A stretch of 64,000 bases of DNA from Glandiceps talaboti (Eukaryota; Hemichordata; Enteropneusta; Spengelidae): the NCBI RefSeq assembly GCF_964340395.1, contig NC_135550.1, positions 19,279,176 through 19,343,175 on the forward strand. Direction: 5' to 3'. A program made the position numbers and the translations under genes. Shown here in pieces: positions 39,350-50,409 of the stretch. The notes beneath the pieces were generated by a model that did no database searches, was not told the DNA's origin, and was given only the letters and a program-made list of their open reading frames with translations. Positions within the stretch are counted from its first letter, which is position 1. Each line of letters starts with the position of its first letter.

Positions 39350-39452
39350 CTACATAATTTGAATTATATAAAACAATATTGAAGTTGAATATGTGTGAAT
39401 TATGACATTATATCAAACTACAGTCAGGCGAGCTACAAGTCCCCGGACCTGT
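39350..39452. repeat. Direct repeat flanking the LINE remnant, right copy
   Basis: Second copy of the ~103-bp sequence at 38131-38233, about 1.2 kb away. It ends just before a GTCTGCATCAATAAAACC block that belongs to the gene-array 5' flank. Confidence 0.8.
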
Positions 39453-40161
39453 TGGGTCTGCATCAATAAAACCAAACATAGCATTTGCTGAAAGAGTTTA
39501 TGCAAATTATCAATTAAAGCGAAAAATACTGCTCGTGAAATGTGTACTTTCTTTGTAAAGTTGATATAAGAAGGGGTGTTTTGAGTACCTAGAATGTCCA
39601 ATACTACATTTGGGAATCCTGATGTTAATTTGTGTTTGATGTTATCGGTAGGTGGCGATATAATGATAATTGCTGACCACTGACCACTCAAATATACACT
39701 CAATTTGGGTGATTTTCGATCCTCCACCTACCACTTAACTTAATTTTCAATGAAATGTGAGCCGGCCTAGTTCACCCCTGACTGCAAGCTTTGGAGAATT
39801 ATAATAACCTAATTAACCTAAGAATGAAACAACAAAAACTATTTTGAACAATTTCAACTTGATCGCCCATATTTCACTACCATACATCAAAACTGGGACA
39901 ACTTTGCCATCAAACATTTAAAATCCTGGGTCTGCATCAATAGACCCAAACATAGCATTTGCTGAAAGAGTTTATGCAAATTGTCAATTAAAGCGAAAAA
40001 TACTGCTCGTGAATTGTGTACATTCACGAGCCTCTCAAACTGCCAGTTTCGATAATGTTTGGGACTCCTCACTATCTTTTAGTTTTTTCTTTCATAAATG
40101 TTCACAGTAATGGTCTATCCGACCGTCTACTAGTCGTCTATGTAATTTCATAGTGACATAT

Positions 40162-40186
40162 GATACGTGATATGGTCATGTGATTT
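40162..40186 (+). promoter_or_regulatory. Paired E-box-like element, gene A
   Basis: ATACGTGA and TCATGTGATTT lie 30-55 bases ahead of the start codon. The same pair, with spacing kept, is ahead of genes B, D and E. Conservation among the paralogues is seen; factor binding is inferred. Confidence 0.45.
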
Positions 40187-40216
40187 ATCATTATAACCTG
40201 TCAACTTTGCATCAAT

Positions 40217-42640
40217 ATGGCCGACTCAGGAATTAAAGCTGTTCTTGCCGAACGCTATGACAAGTTTATGGAGATGTTCGCGGCTGGCGATATGAAAGGA
40301 ACTTCCGAATTGTACACAGAAGACTGCAAGTTGATGCCGCCAGGTGATGTGACCAAAACTGGTCGTCAAAGTAAGTAGATACATAAGTGTATATCATCAC
40401 ACAACTTACAAGGACTGGATGACCTACTTATCATTTCCATAACCAAGGACGTCCGTAACAGACTACTAAGTTTAAGAGTTGACAGGAATAAACTAATGAT
40501 TCTAAACGATGTACATAAAACAGGTGTATGAACAGGTATAATTGAGTAATTTATACAGAGTACTAGTTTGACTAGATTGGGCAGTTACTCGAACACGTCC
40601 GCTGACACTACAGGCTACCAACTAAATTACACTACTGTACACCTCTTTGTTGCCGCCATTAGAAAATTTGAACGGATAGGCTACTAATGTCCTGCATCTA
40701 CATGTATGTAGCCCAGAGACGTACACCTATCTGACTTGACATACTTAACTGCATATGTTCTGGTGAATGACATTTTAAAATCAGATAGCCAAGTTCTTGG
40801 CTAGCATCTTCGGGAAATGGCCTTGTTTGAATTACAGATACATACAATGTAATATATTATACCAGTATAGTGATGGCATGAATCAAGAGATCTGATTGGT
40901 CTAGACATTAAACTAACTGTGCTGTATTCGTATATGCACAGTTGGCACGCGTACGTACAAGTTATTATGTTTGCAAATACTACTTGTAGTTCGCTTTGTC
41001 GTCTGCTCCGAATGTTGTAGTCTGCAGTGGAAGTGAACTCTACGAATTGTCAGGGGATGATTTTCTCAATGGGAAGGGAAAATATGAAGGAAATTTAGAA
41101 GGCAACTGACTTATCGCGTGTTTGTACAAATCGTTGCCCAAGCTAAGGACAAAAATGCTACATACACTGTTCTCGACTCGGCCTGAGTGGAAACATGTAC
41201 CTGTCCTGCCATGAAAATGAATTACATTCTGTAACAAAAAAATGCAAGATCTTACACTGACAGATGTCACATACACAGTTGTCAAACAGGAAGCAGATTT
41301 ATCATTGTTTCTTTTAAATTAAGCCGTTTTTGTCTTAACTAAGCAACTTTACTACACAATGGTAGTAGAACGAAAAATGGCACTAGGATAATAGATTGAC
41401 CTAAACAATAGAACAACTTATTTAAAACTATGGGAAAAAGCATAGATATTGAAGGGACAAGATCTATTTCAAAAGCTATCTTTGGCAAAAAAAACAAACC
41501 AGATAATCAATTGTTGTGTATTGGTTGATGGTATATTCAAGGCAACGGAGCTATTGTAATCTAAACTTTCAGTCTAAAAGTCTATGAATGATATCAAACA
41601 AAATAAGTATGATTACAACGAAATGGAATTTATATAGATTTGAAATCTTGACTTGTCACACGAACATTTAAATGATAGGTGGTATTTGTCAATTCTCTTA
41701 GTTTTAAGAAGCGTCAGTACGTGGCATAGAATTTAACGCGTCACCACGGTTTAAAGTGCAGTATCTGCAGATTTATGCAAATATTATAAAACTTTTCAGC
41801 CAATCCCGCCACATCCTGAACAATTTATGACATAGAATACTTGGTTTGAATATCGAATGATAATATATTTTGCATGGGCTTTGTACCGTTGGATATACCT
41901 TTTTCTGTAGTATATATATTGTAACGTTGTTTTGAGTGTGTTTGGTTATTACGCTTGACTCTTAGAGTAGTTTAGTACTCACTTCTGAACTGTCACTCCG
42001 TCCGTTAAAGATAAAAATCATCTTGTACACAATATTCTGTTGGCCTCTGTGATGTATGTACCTCTCGTGAGATGATATAATTCCCTGAGAAATGTTATTA
42101 CACCTGATATGCAAATCAGCCGTAGTATTACAGACTTACTACTGACGAAAGTAAAATATGTCTTGGCTCCTGTCCCACCGTGTCGGTTATATGTCCGATC
42201 CGGCCGAGTGAGAAAGCCCCAAACACGCTTAAAATTTCATTTAGTTTGGTACATGCATTGATAAGTTTACTTTTTTGATGTATGATAGCTATAGCTATGA
42301 ATTTTGCATTTCAACAATTATTTTGTGTAGGAACGAAAATCTAAAGATGATGCCCTTTTAACATGTAAGGCATTCAGTTTAAATCTGGTTTCTCTGTTAC
42401 TATACTGTAGGTGTCGAAGAAATCTTTACTGGTATGAGGTCTTTGGGTATGGTCAAGATGTCGCTAACAATTGACGAGGTTGGTGGAGTTGACGGTGGTG
42501 ATACAGTGTTTGAACGTGGTCACTATGAGTTGCTGAAAGAGGATGGATCAGCAGCAGATGTTGGCAAATATGTCGTGATTTGGAAGAAAGTCAATGGTGT
42601 TTACCACCTTGCTATCGACTGTTTTAATAGTAACAGTTAA
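40217..42640 (+). CDS. NTF2-like (SnoaL/DUF4440-type) small protein, gene A
   Basis: Two exons, 40217-40370 and 42411-42640, joined in phase 1 (CAA A|GT GTC), encode 127 residues. The protein starts MADSGIKAVLAERYDKFMEM, has FAAGDMKG and TEDCKLMPPGDVTKTGRQS, and ends VVIWKKVNGVYHLAIDCFN plus SNS. An N-terminal helix pair, a YTEDC-xx-MPPG strand with Gly-Arg, then repeated beta strands with FERGHYEL and VWKK-type motifs is the usual layout of small cone-shaped NTF2-like proteins. No signal peptide or membrane segment is seen, so a cytosolic protein is inferred. Ligand and reaction are unknown. The donor is GTAAGTAG, so a retained intron would end the protein after GRQSK. An ATTAAA lies at 42765. 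The upstream copy lacks ~13 bases (TTCTTTATA region) present in gene B. Confidence 0.85.
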
Positions 42641-43798
42641 CGAGATTCATTTAATTTCGCAAACGCTATCGAGATTGGGATGTATAGAAAGTGCGTTCCG
42701 TTCCATATTACCTGGGATGGTATTAAATTGAATTGTATTTGGAATTGATTGACAACTGTAACGAATTAAACTTCTCCCATAATCATAAGTCTTGTCATTT
42801 CGTGATTTCCATATTTATGTCAGATAGCGAGTCATTTACGAAAGACAGCGCTTTGCTTTATTTATCTGCTGGGCTTGAGATGTAACAGCCCAGGGCCGTA
42901 TAATATTGGTATTTGTCGTCCGAGCGGAATTCCTTCTTGTACAACTGGTATTTGTATCCAAAATATGTATGACCCTCACGTGACCACGAAATCGACGGGC
43001 CAAGTCATTATTTCAATCAGGGAATAAAATTGTGTCAACTCTGAGAGAAACGTTGACGTTAATTTCTATATTTCTGAACTAACACGAAGCATTGCAATTC
43101 ACGTGACCCAGTAATGGTACACAAGTTGGTTTTAAGGTAAAATGCGCGTCGGGGACATATTTCCCTGAAAAATAAAGTACTTCAAATCCCTCCAAATTTT
43201 GTCATGTGTAAGGCTGTTCCTGCTCCTTTTGAATTAATAAAACAAATTAGGAGTTCATTGTGTTGTTTTCAGGGCAATCGCCTATCTTTTATTTTCCCAT
43301 AGCATTAACCGTAACCTCAGACCACTACAGTGTTCTGAAGGTTTACACACAGAATTAGAAATCTTTCATTTGAAGGCAAATAAAATGAAATATAGCCTAC
43401 TTAACATAACACACAAATTACAATTTTCACATTCAAGGAATTTGACATACAAATATGTTCCTAATTATCGAAGTACAAAAAATATTTTCAACTTTGATTT
43501 AAAGACAATCATATGAATTTATCTTGGCGAATTCTCCAGCAAGATAGTTCGCTTGTGCAATGCAGTGTGAAACCATGGCACATGGTGAAACGTTCTAACA
43601 ACGTAACACAAATATTCAAATTAGTGCATGTAAAACCGTAACAACAGTTTTCAACAACATGCAAACATCTAACTGATAAAAATGACTATCTGTAGTCCAG
43701 TGGTAAAGTTTGTGTATCCCAATCCAACGGTTAAGTAAGCATATCTATGTCTAGTAAATGGATGGGAGACAAGTAGAAGGAATTACATAAATAAGTTG

Positions 43799-44191
43799 CT
43801 CAGTGTCGGACACAAATTAGATGCTCAGTGTCGGACTCATTTTAGATGCATAGTGTCGGACTCAAATAAGTCACTGTCGGACACAAATTAGAGGCTCAGT
43901 GTCGGATTCAAATAAGTTGCTCAGTGTCAGATGCAAATTAGAGGCACAGTTTCGGATTCAAAATAGATTCTCAGTGTCGGACACAAATTAGATGCTCAGT
44001 GTCGGATACAAATTACATCCTCAGTGTCGGACTCAAATTAGATGCTCAGTGTCGGATACAAATTAGATGCTCAGTGTCTGACACAAATTAGATGCTCAGT
44101 GTCAGACTCAAATAAGTTGCTCAGTGTCGGACACAAAATAGATGCTCAGTGTCAGACTCAAATAAGTTGCTCACTGTCAGGCACAAATTAC
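43799..44191. repeat. 25-bp minisatellite between genes A and B
   Basis: About 15-16 units of the type GCTCAGTGTCGGACACAAAT plus TAGAT. Variants alternate between ACACAAATTAGAT and ACTCAAATAAGTT. It lies just beyond the end of duplication unit A and is absent after unit B. Confidence 0.9.
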
Positions 44192-44404
44192 ACATGCAAA
44201 TTCCCCAGGTTGTTTCACATAATGTTACCACTCTTGTATGCCGCTAAACTTTCTCTCTTTATGTAAACCAAAAATAAGCAGTCTGTCCCATATTTTGTAG
44301 ACAACGCAGTGAATATTACAAGAGTATTTGCTGTCATCTGACAAAATGGTCATCGCCTGACCTCTGGACAGTCACGTGACTTCTTGTCAGTATGTGACGT
44401 AAGG

Positions 44405-44790
44405 AGGGTGGTACATCGGTACATCGATGTACAATATTACTGTTACATTAGCATAACTCAGCCCCGGTGTTACATCGGAGTATGTACACTAGCGTAACAC
44501 TGACGAGTCTGCATACGCTGTACCTGTAGAAGAGACATGCAGCTGAACATCAGTGGAGATCTACACCGCAGTACCGCTAGATGAGAAATCAGTGTTACTT
44601 TAGTGTAACTCTCCCTTAGTGTTACATCGGTGTATGTACACTAGCGTTACATCATCGAGGTCAAGCGATGTACCTGCAGAAGAGGCATGCAGCAGACCAT
44701 CAGTGTAGTTCTTCACCGTTGTACCACCAGCAGAGAAGCCCTTGTTACACTCGCGTAACTCACCTCCAGCAGTACATCAAGGGGGGAATT
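44405..44790. repeat. ~152-bp tandem repeat rich in GTTACATCGG
   Basis: Two full units and a partial third share GTGTTACATCGG, GTATGTACACTAGCGT, GTACCTG-AGAAGAG and CATGCAGC. Anchors at about 44466 and 44618 give the period. Many words are near-palindromic. No coding frame was seen. Confidence 0.75.
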
Positions 44791-45259
44791 TGCGCGTGTG
44801 TATATGATAGTTGCTGACCACTAAATATACGCAACTTGAGTAATTTTCAATCCTCGATCTACCAATTTTAAATGGAAACTTATTAAGACATTTGGGAAAT
44901 TTTTTTTTTCAAAAATCGGACAATACTATATGAAAGCCAGTAAAGGACGTTTTGTAAAATAAAAAATAAAAAATAATCTCGTGAACACGACATTATATCT
45001 TTTGAGCACGACTTACCAGAATAAATATGGAAGACTCCAAAAAAGAATAAAGAAAAAGAAAGTATACGAATAGATTTAGTCTGTAATGTTTGACCTGTTT
45101 ACCAACACTAATGGAAACATCATGGTGCAAAATCATGAAAATCGACGCTTAGTGCGCTCGCGCTTTAAAGACAACAGCTGACGCGCTGCTTGCCGTGCTC
45201 GAGCTCAAACACATTCCTTGCTCAACTAGTAATGCCATATTCTTTAGTCCGTTCTGTTC

Positions 45260-45303
<44 letters not shown>

Positions 45304-46742
45304 ATGTGTGTGGTGGGGGTTGTGGTTTTTCTTTGTGTTTTTTTGGAGGAGGCGATATTTTTATGTAAGCACTACGTATTAAAATACTGCAGATGACTTC
45401 ACACCGTCACGCAAGTATTTTGAGCTGTAAAATCCGAGATTAGCTTGACAGTTGACAAATTAAAGGTTAAAATTAATAGTACTTCATTATAAGTGAACTT
45501 TCTTAGTAAAGCCAAAATAAGAAGGACTGTTTCGAGTACCTAGAATGTCAAATACACTATAAATTGTACTACATTCGGGAATCATGATGTTTGTGTTTAA
45601 TGTTATCGGTAGGTGGGGATATAATGATAATTGCTGACCACTGACCACTCAAATATACACTCAATTCGGGTGATTTTCAATCCTCCACCTACCATATAAC
45701 TTAATTTTCAATGAAAACTGATTAAGACATTGGGAAATATTTCTCAAAATTAACCTTTCCCTTAGTCTAAAGAGTTTATAATAAAATATTGTATTACAGC
45801 CACCTGCCTTAAAGTATTACATAACCAAGGGCTTGAATTTAAAGAACAGAAAACATACAAATGTATTTGTTATGTACACTTAGTCATTTTTTTTGTTTTT
45901 TGTTTTTGTTGAATTGACTTTGCTGGGTTTTTTTTGTTGCAAAAGCATATTTTGCTACATTTCTAATTAGAGTAATTACTTTGAGTTTGCAAAAAAGACA
46001 CAAATTTGTAATAAGAAGGTGTATTATAAAAATAACGAGGTAAATATTTGATTCTGACGTCATGATAAAATGGACAAATTAAACAGAAATGGTATTTATA
46101 TTCTATATTGATATTACTGGGATATAAGCAAATTCGGTCTGTTCACTGTACATGTAGATGTCTATCTGTTTCAATGCGAAGGGTATTACAAAACGTTCTA
46201 AAACGACAGAGGGCATCTCTGAAATACTGTTTATGAGTAAACGAAGCAAATATTTAATAATCAAAATTAGTCTAAAAGAACGATTGGTGAACAGGCCTAG
46301 TTCACCCCTGACTGCAAGCTTTGGAGAATTATAATAACCTAATTAACCTAAGAATGAAACGACAAAAACTATTTTGAACAATTTCAACTTGATCTCCCAT
46401 ATTTCACTACCATACATCAAAATTGGGAGAACTTTGCCATCAAAAATTGAGAATGCTGGGTCTGCATCAATAGAACCAAACATAGTAATTGCTGAAAGAG
46501 TTTATGCAAATTGTCAATTAAAGCGAAAAATACTGCTTATGAATTGTGTAAATTCACAGGTTTCAAATCGAGCAAACGGCCAGACATAATGCAAGCTTTG
46601 CCTCTCAAACTACCAGTTTCCTTCAAGCGATAATATTTGGGACTCCTCACTATCTTTTAGGTTGTTTTTTCATAAATGTTCACAGTAATGGTCTATCCGA
46701 CCGTCTACTAGTCGTCTATGTAATTTCATAGTGACATATGCT

Positions 46743-46772
46743 ACGTGACTGTGGTCATGTGATTTATCATTA
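46743..46772 (+). promoter_or_regulatory. Paired E-box-like element, gene B
   Basis: TACGTGACTG followed by GTCATGTGATTT, the same pair as ahead of A, D and E. Confidence 0.45.
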
Positions 46773-46808
46773 CATTCTTTATAAGTAACCTGTCAACTTT
46801 GCATCAAC

Positions 46809-48363
46809 ATGGCCGACTCAGGACTTAAAGCTGTTCTTGTCGAACGCTATGACAAGTACATGGAGTTGTTCGCGGCTGGCGATATGAAAGGAACTTCAGA
46901 ATTGTACACAGAAGACTGCACGTTTATGCCGCCAGGTGATGTGACCAAAACTGGTCGTCAAAGTAAGTAGATGCGTGACCGTATATCATCACACAACTTA
47001 CAAGGACTGGATGACCTTACATTTCCATAACCAGGGACATCCGGAACCAGGCACTCGATTCTGAAAACAGACAACTAAGTACCCCAACTAAGTTTAATAG
47101 TTGACAGGAACAAACTAATGATTCTGAACGGTGTGTGTAAAACAGGTGGATGAACAGGTATAATTGAGTAATTTATACAGAGTAATAGTTTGACTAGATT
47201 TGGCAGTTACTCGAACACGTCCGCTGACACTACAGGCTACCCACTAAATTACACTAGCTACACCCCCTTACTTGTTGCCGCCATTAGAAAATTTGAACGG
47301 ATAGGCTACTACTGTTCTCCCTGAGACGTACACCTATCTGACTTGACATACTCAACTCCATATGTTCTGGTGAATGACATTTTAAAGTCAGATAGCCAAG
47401 CTCTTGGCTAGCATCTTCGGAAAATGGCCGTGTCTGAATTACAGATACATACAATGTAATATATTATACCAGTATAGTGATGACATAAATCAAGAGATCT
47501 GATTGGTCTAGACACCAAACTAACTGTGCTGTATTCGTATATGCACAGTTGGCACACGTACGTCCAAGTTGTTATGTTTGCAAATACTACTTGTATAGTT
47601 CGCTTTGTCGTCTGCTCCGAATGTTGTAGTCTGCAGTGGAAGTGAACTCTACGAATTGTCAGGGGATGATTTTCTCAATTGTAACGTTGTTTTGAGTGTG
47701 TTTGGTTATTACGCTTGACTCTTAGAGTAGTACTCACTTCTGAACTGTCACTCCATTAAAGATATAAATCATCTTGTACACAATATTCTGTTGGTCTCTG
47801 TGCTGTATGTACCTCTCGTTATTACACCTGATATGCAAATCAGCCGTAGTAATACAGACTTACTACTAACGAAAGTGAAATATGTCTTGGCTCCTGTCCC
47901 ACCGTGTCGGTTATATGTCCCAGTGAGAAATCCCCAAACACGCTTAAAATTTTGTTTAATTTGGTAAATGCATTGATATAGACTAAGTTAACTTTTTTTG
48001 ATGTATGATAGCTATAGCTACGAATTTTGCATTTCAACAATTATTTTGTGTAGGAACGAAAATCTAAAGACATTGCCCTTTTAACAAGTAAGGCATTCAG
48101 TTTATATCTGGCTTCTCTGTTACTATACTGTAGGTGTCGAAGAAGTCTTTACTGGTATGAGGTCTTTGGGTATGGTCAAGGTGCTGCTAACAATTGACGA
48201 GGTTGGTGGAGTTGACGGTGGTGATACAGCGTTTGACCGTGGTCACTATGAGTTGCTGAAAGAGGATGGATCAAGAGCAGATGTTGGCAAATATGTCGTC
48301 ATTTGGAAGAAAGTCAATGGTGTTTACCACCTTGCTATCGACTGTTTTAATAGTAACAGTTAA
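46809..48363 (+). CDS. NTF2-like small protein, gene B
   Basis: Exons 46809-46962 and 48134-48363 encode 127 residues, same phase-1 intron as gene A. Relative to A, the N-terminal part reads LKAVLVERYDKYMELF and TEDCTFMPPGD, and exon 2 has VKVLLTIDEVG, DTAFDRGHYEL and GSRADVGK. It ends CFNSNS like A. The tail of the intron, the 3' flank and the promoter pair it with A. Yet the SRAD codons and the DTAF codons match gene D, a pattern suggestive of gene conversion. The paired E-box element and a TTCTTTATAAG word lie within 70 bases upstream. Function is not known beyond the inferred NTF2-like fold. Confidence 0.85.
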
Positions 48364-49601
48364 CGAGATTCATCTAATTTCGCAAACGTTGTCGAGATTG
48401 AGACGTACAGAAAGTGCGTTCCGTTCCATATTACCTGGGATGGTATTAAATTGAATTGTATTTGGAATTGATTGACAACTGTAACGAATTAAACTTCTCT
48501 CATAATAATAAGTCTTGTCATTTCGTGATTTCCATATTTATGTCAGATAGCGAGTCATTTACGAAAGCCAGCGCTTTGCTTTATTTATCTGCTGGGCTAG
48601 AGATGTAAAAGCCCCGGGCCGTATACATTTTGGTATTTGTCGATCGTCCGAGCGGAATTCCTTCTTGTACAACTGGTGTTTATATCCAAAATAAATACAT
48701 GCATGACCCCCACGTGACCACGAAATCGACGGGCCAAATCATTATTTCAATCAGGGAATAAAATTGTGTCAACTCTGAGAGAAACGTTGACGTTAATTTC
48801 TATATTTCTGAACTAACACGAAGCATTGCAATTCACGTGACCCGGTAATGGTACACAAGTTGGCTTTAAGATAAAATGCGCGTCGGGGACATATTTCCCT
48901 GAAAAATAAAGTTCTTTGAATCCCTCCAAACTTTGTCATGTGTAAGGCTGTTCCTGCTCCTTTTGAATTAATAAAACAAAATTAGGAGTTCAATGTGTTG
49001 TTTTCAGGGCAATCGCCTATCTTTTATTTTCCCATAGCATTAACCTTGACCTCAGACCACTACAGTGTTCTGAAGGTTTACACACAGAATTAGAAATCTT
49101 TCATTGAAGGCAAATAAAATGAAATATAGCCTACTTAACATAACACATAAATTACAATTTTCACATTCAAGGAATTTGACATACAAATATGTTCCTAATT
49201 ATCGAAGTACCAAAAATATTTTCAACTTTGATTTAAAGACAATCGTATGAATTTATCTTGGCGAATTCTCCAGCAGATAGCCCGCTTGTGCAATGCAGTG
49301 TGAAACCATGGCACATGGTGAAACGTTCTAACAACGTAACACAAATATTCAAATTAGTGCATGTAAAACCGTAACAACAGTTTTCAACTACATGCAAACA
49401 TCTAACTGATAAAAATGACACATGTATAATCACATGATAATCATAAGTCCACTGTAGTCCAGTGGTAAAGTTTCAGTATTCCAATCCAACAAGCATATCT
49501 ATGATGATTTTGACTCTGTATTAGAAAGCAATATTTCTACATATACAGTGACAAACAGTAAAAGACTGGCTAGTTACATTTCTCTTATAATCATACACAA
49601 T

Positions 49602-49820
49602 CTAGTTAGTATCTAAAACGTGCTTTCCATGTTGTTCATACTCTGATATGGTCACTTGTAAAAGTTCCCTGATATCATTGTCATCATCATCATCATCATC
49701 ACCTTCACCTTCAGTATTGCCATTATCAGTGTCACTCCAATCTGACTCACTGTTACTACTTGAGTCAGTACATGTATCACTGTCCGTGTTCTCTATGACA
49801 TTCAAAACTAAATCATCATC
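49602..49820 (-). other. Acidic open frame, possible exon
   Basis: A minus-strand frame encodes a Ser/Asp/Glu-rich stretch (NSESDWSDTDNGNTEGEG, then poly-Asp) ending DIRELLQVTISEYEQHGK, HVLDTN and stop. The non-repetitive tail is protein-like, but the acidic part partly reflects (ATC)n repeats and there is no ATG. An acceptor-like TAGCAG precedes it. It could be a relic 3' exon of an unrelated gene or transposon. Confidence 0.2.
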
Positions 49821-49986
49821 ATCATCATCCTGCTACCATCACCATCATATTTTAACAACAACATTCACGGCAGTGTGAGTGATAAAGTGAGATGGTGCAC
49901 TCAACAAAATGCATCGTTTTATTAAACAATTCTCTTACAATATATGTATTTTTTTCTTCCATAAGGAAGAGATGTATTAGTGGGTG

Positions 49987-49989
49987 AAA

Positions 49990-50036
<47 letters not shown>

Positions 50037-50053
50037 TGCGTGTGTCTGTGTGT
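49987..50053. repeat. (GT)n microsatellite at the head of a dispersed repeat
   Basis: The GT run is followed by TCGTTTTCTCCAAAACGGCT, a GGCTCAATTC word and AAATTTGGCACAG, which reads like an interspersed repeat with a microsatellite end. It lies upstream of gene C where A, B, D and E have their conserved 5' flank. Confidence 0.6.
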
Positions 50054-50409
50054 CATCGTTTTCTCCAAAACGGCTGGCTCAATTCAAATGAAATTTGGCA
50101 CAGTTTAAATCTGGTTATTTTTGTATTTTAGCATGTAAAGTACTCATAAAAATAACTGTTTGAGTGCTCATCTCACTTTTACATATCAAAACACACAAAA
50201 ACAAATTTAGAATAATTGAATATTCAATTTGGTCACAAAACTACTGCTTGTAAAATGTGACCCTCCCCCAAATATTGTAATGCAAAATGTTAGAACAGGT
50301 TTGTAAAATGTGACCCACCCCCACCCCCGATTCCTCTGGCCTCCCCCTTGTAAATACTGAAGGCTCCCTTACATTCTTTATACTAGTAACCCATCAATTT
50401 TACATCAAC

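Larger units (their letters stand above)
39229..43751 (+). repeat. Segmental duplication unit A
   Basis: It starts at TTCTTTAGTCTGTT and ends near AAGCATATCTATG, and aligns along its length with 45239-49503. It carries gene A plus its 5' and 3' flanks. The main differences are an extra ~860 bp in gene A's intron (about 41071-41930) and local indels. An internal ~95-bp block (GTCTGCATCAATA, then AAGCGAAAAATACTG) occurs twice, at about 39454 and 39930. Confidence 0.85.
45239..49503 (+). repeat. Segmental duplication unit B
   Basis: Counterpart of 39229-43751, carrying gene B. It includes a (GT)n at 45262-45301 and shares the GGTAGGTGG-GATATAATGATA block and the 3' flank with unit A. It lacks the ~860-bp intron segment found in A. 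Confidence 0.85.

Noticed and set aside
39413-40072. Two minus-strand frames sharing FALIDNLHKLFQQMLC
   Set aside because: They come from a ~95-bp block repeated in the gene-array 5' flanks. No domain, and the frames are not kept in other copies.
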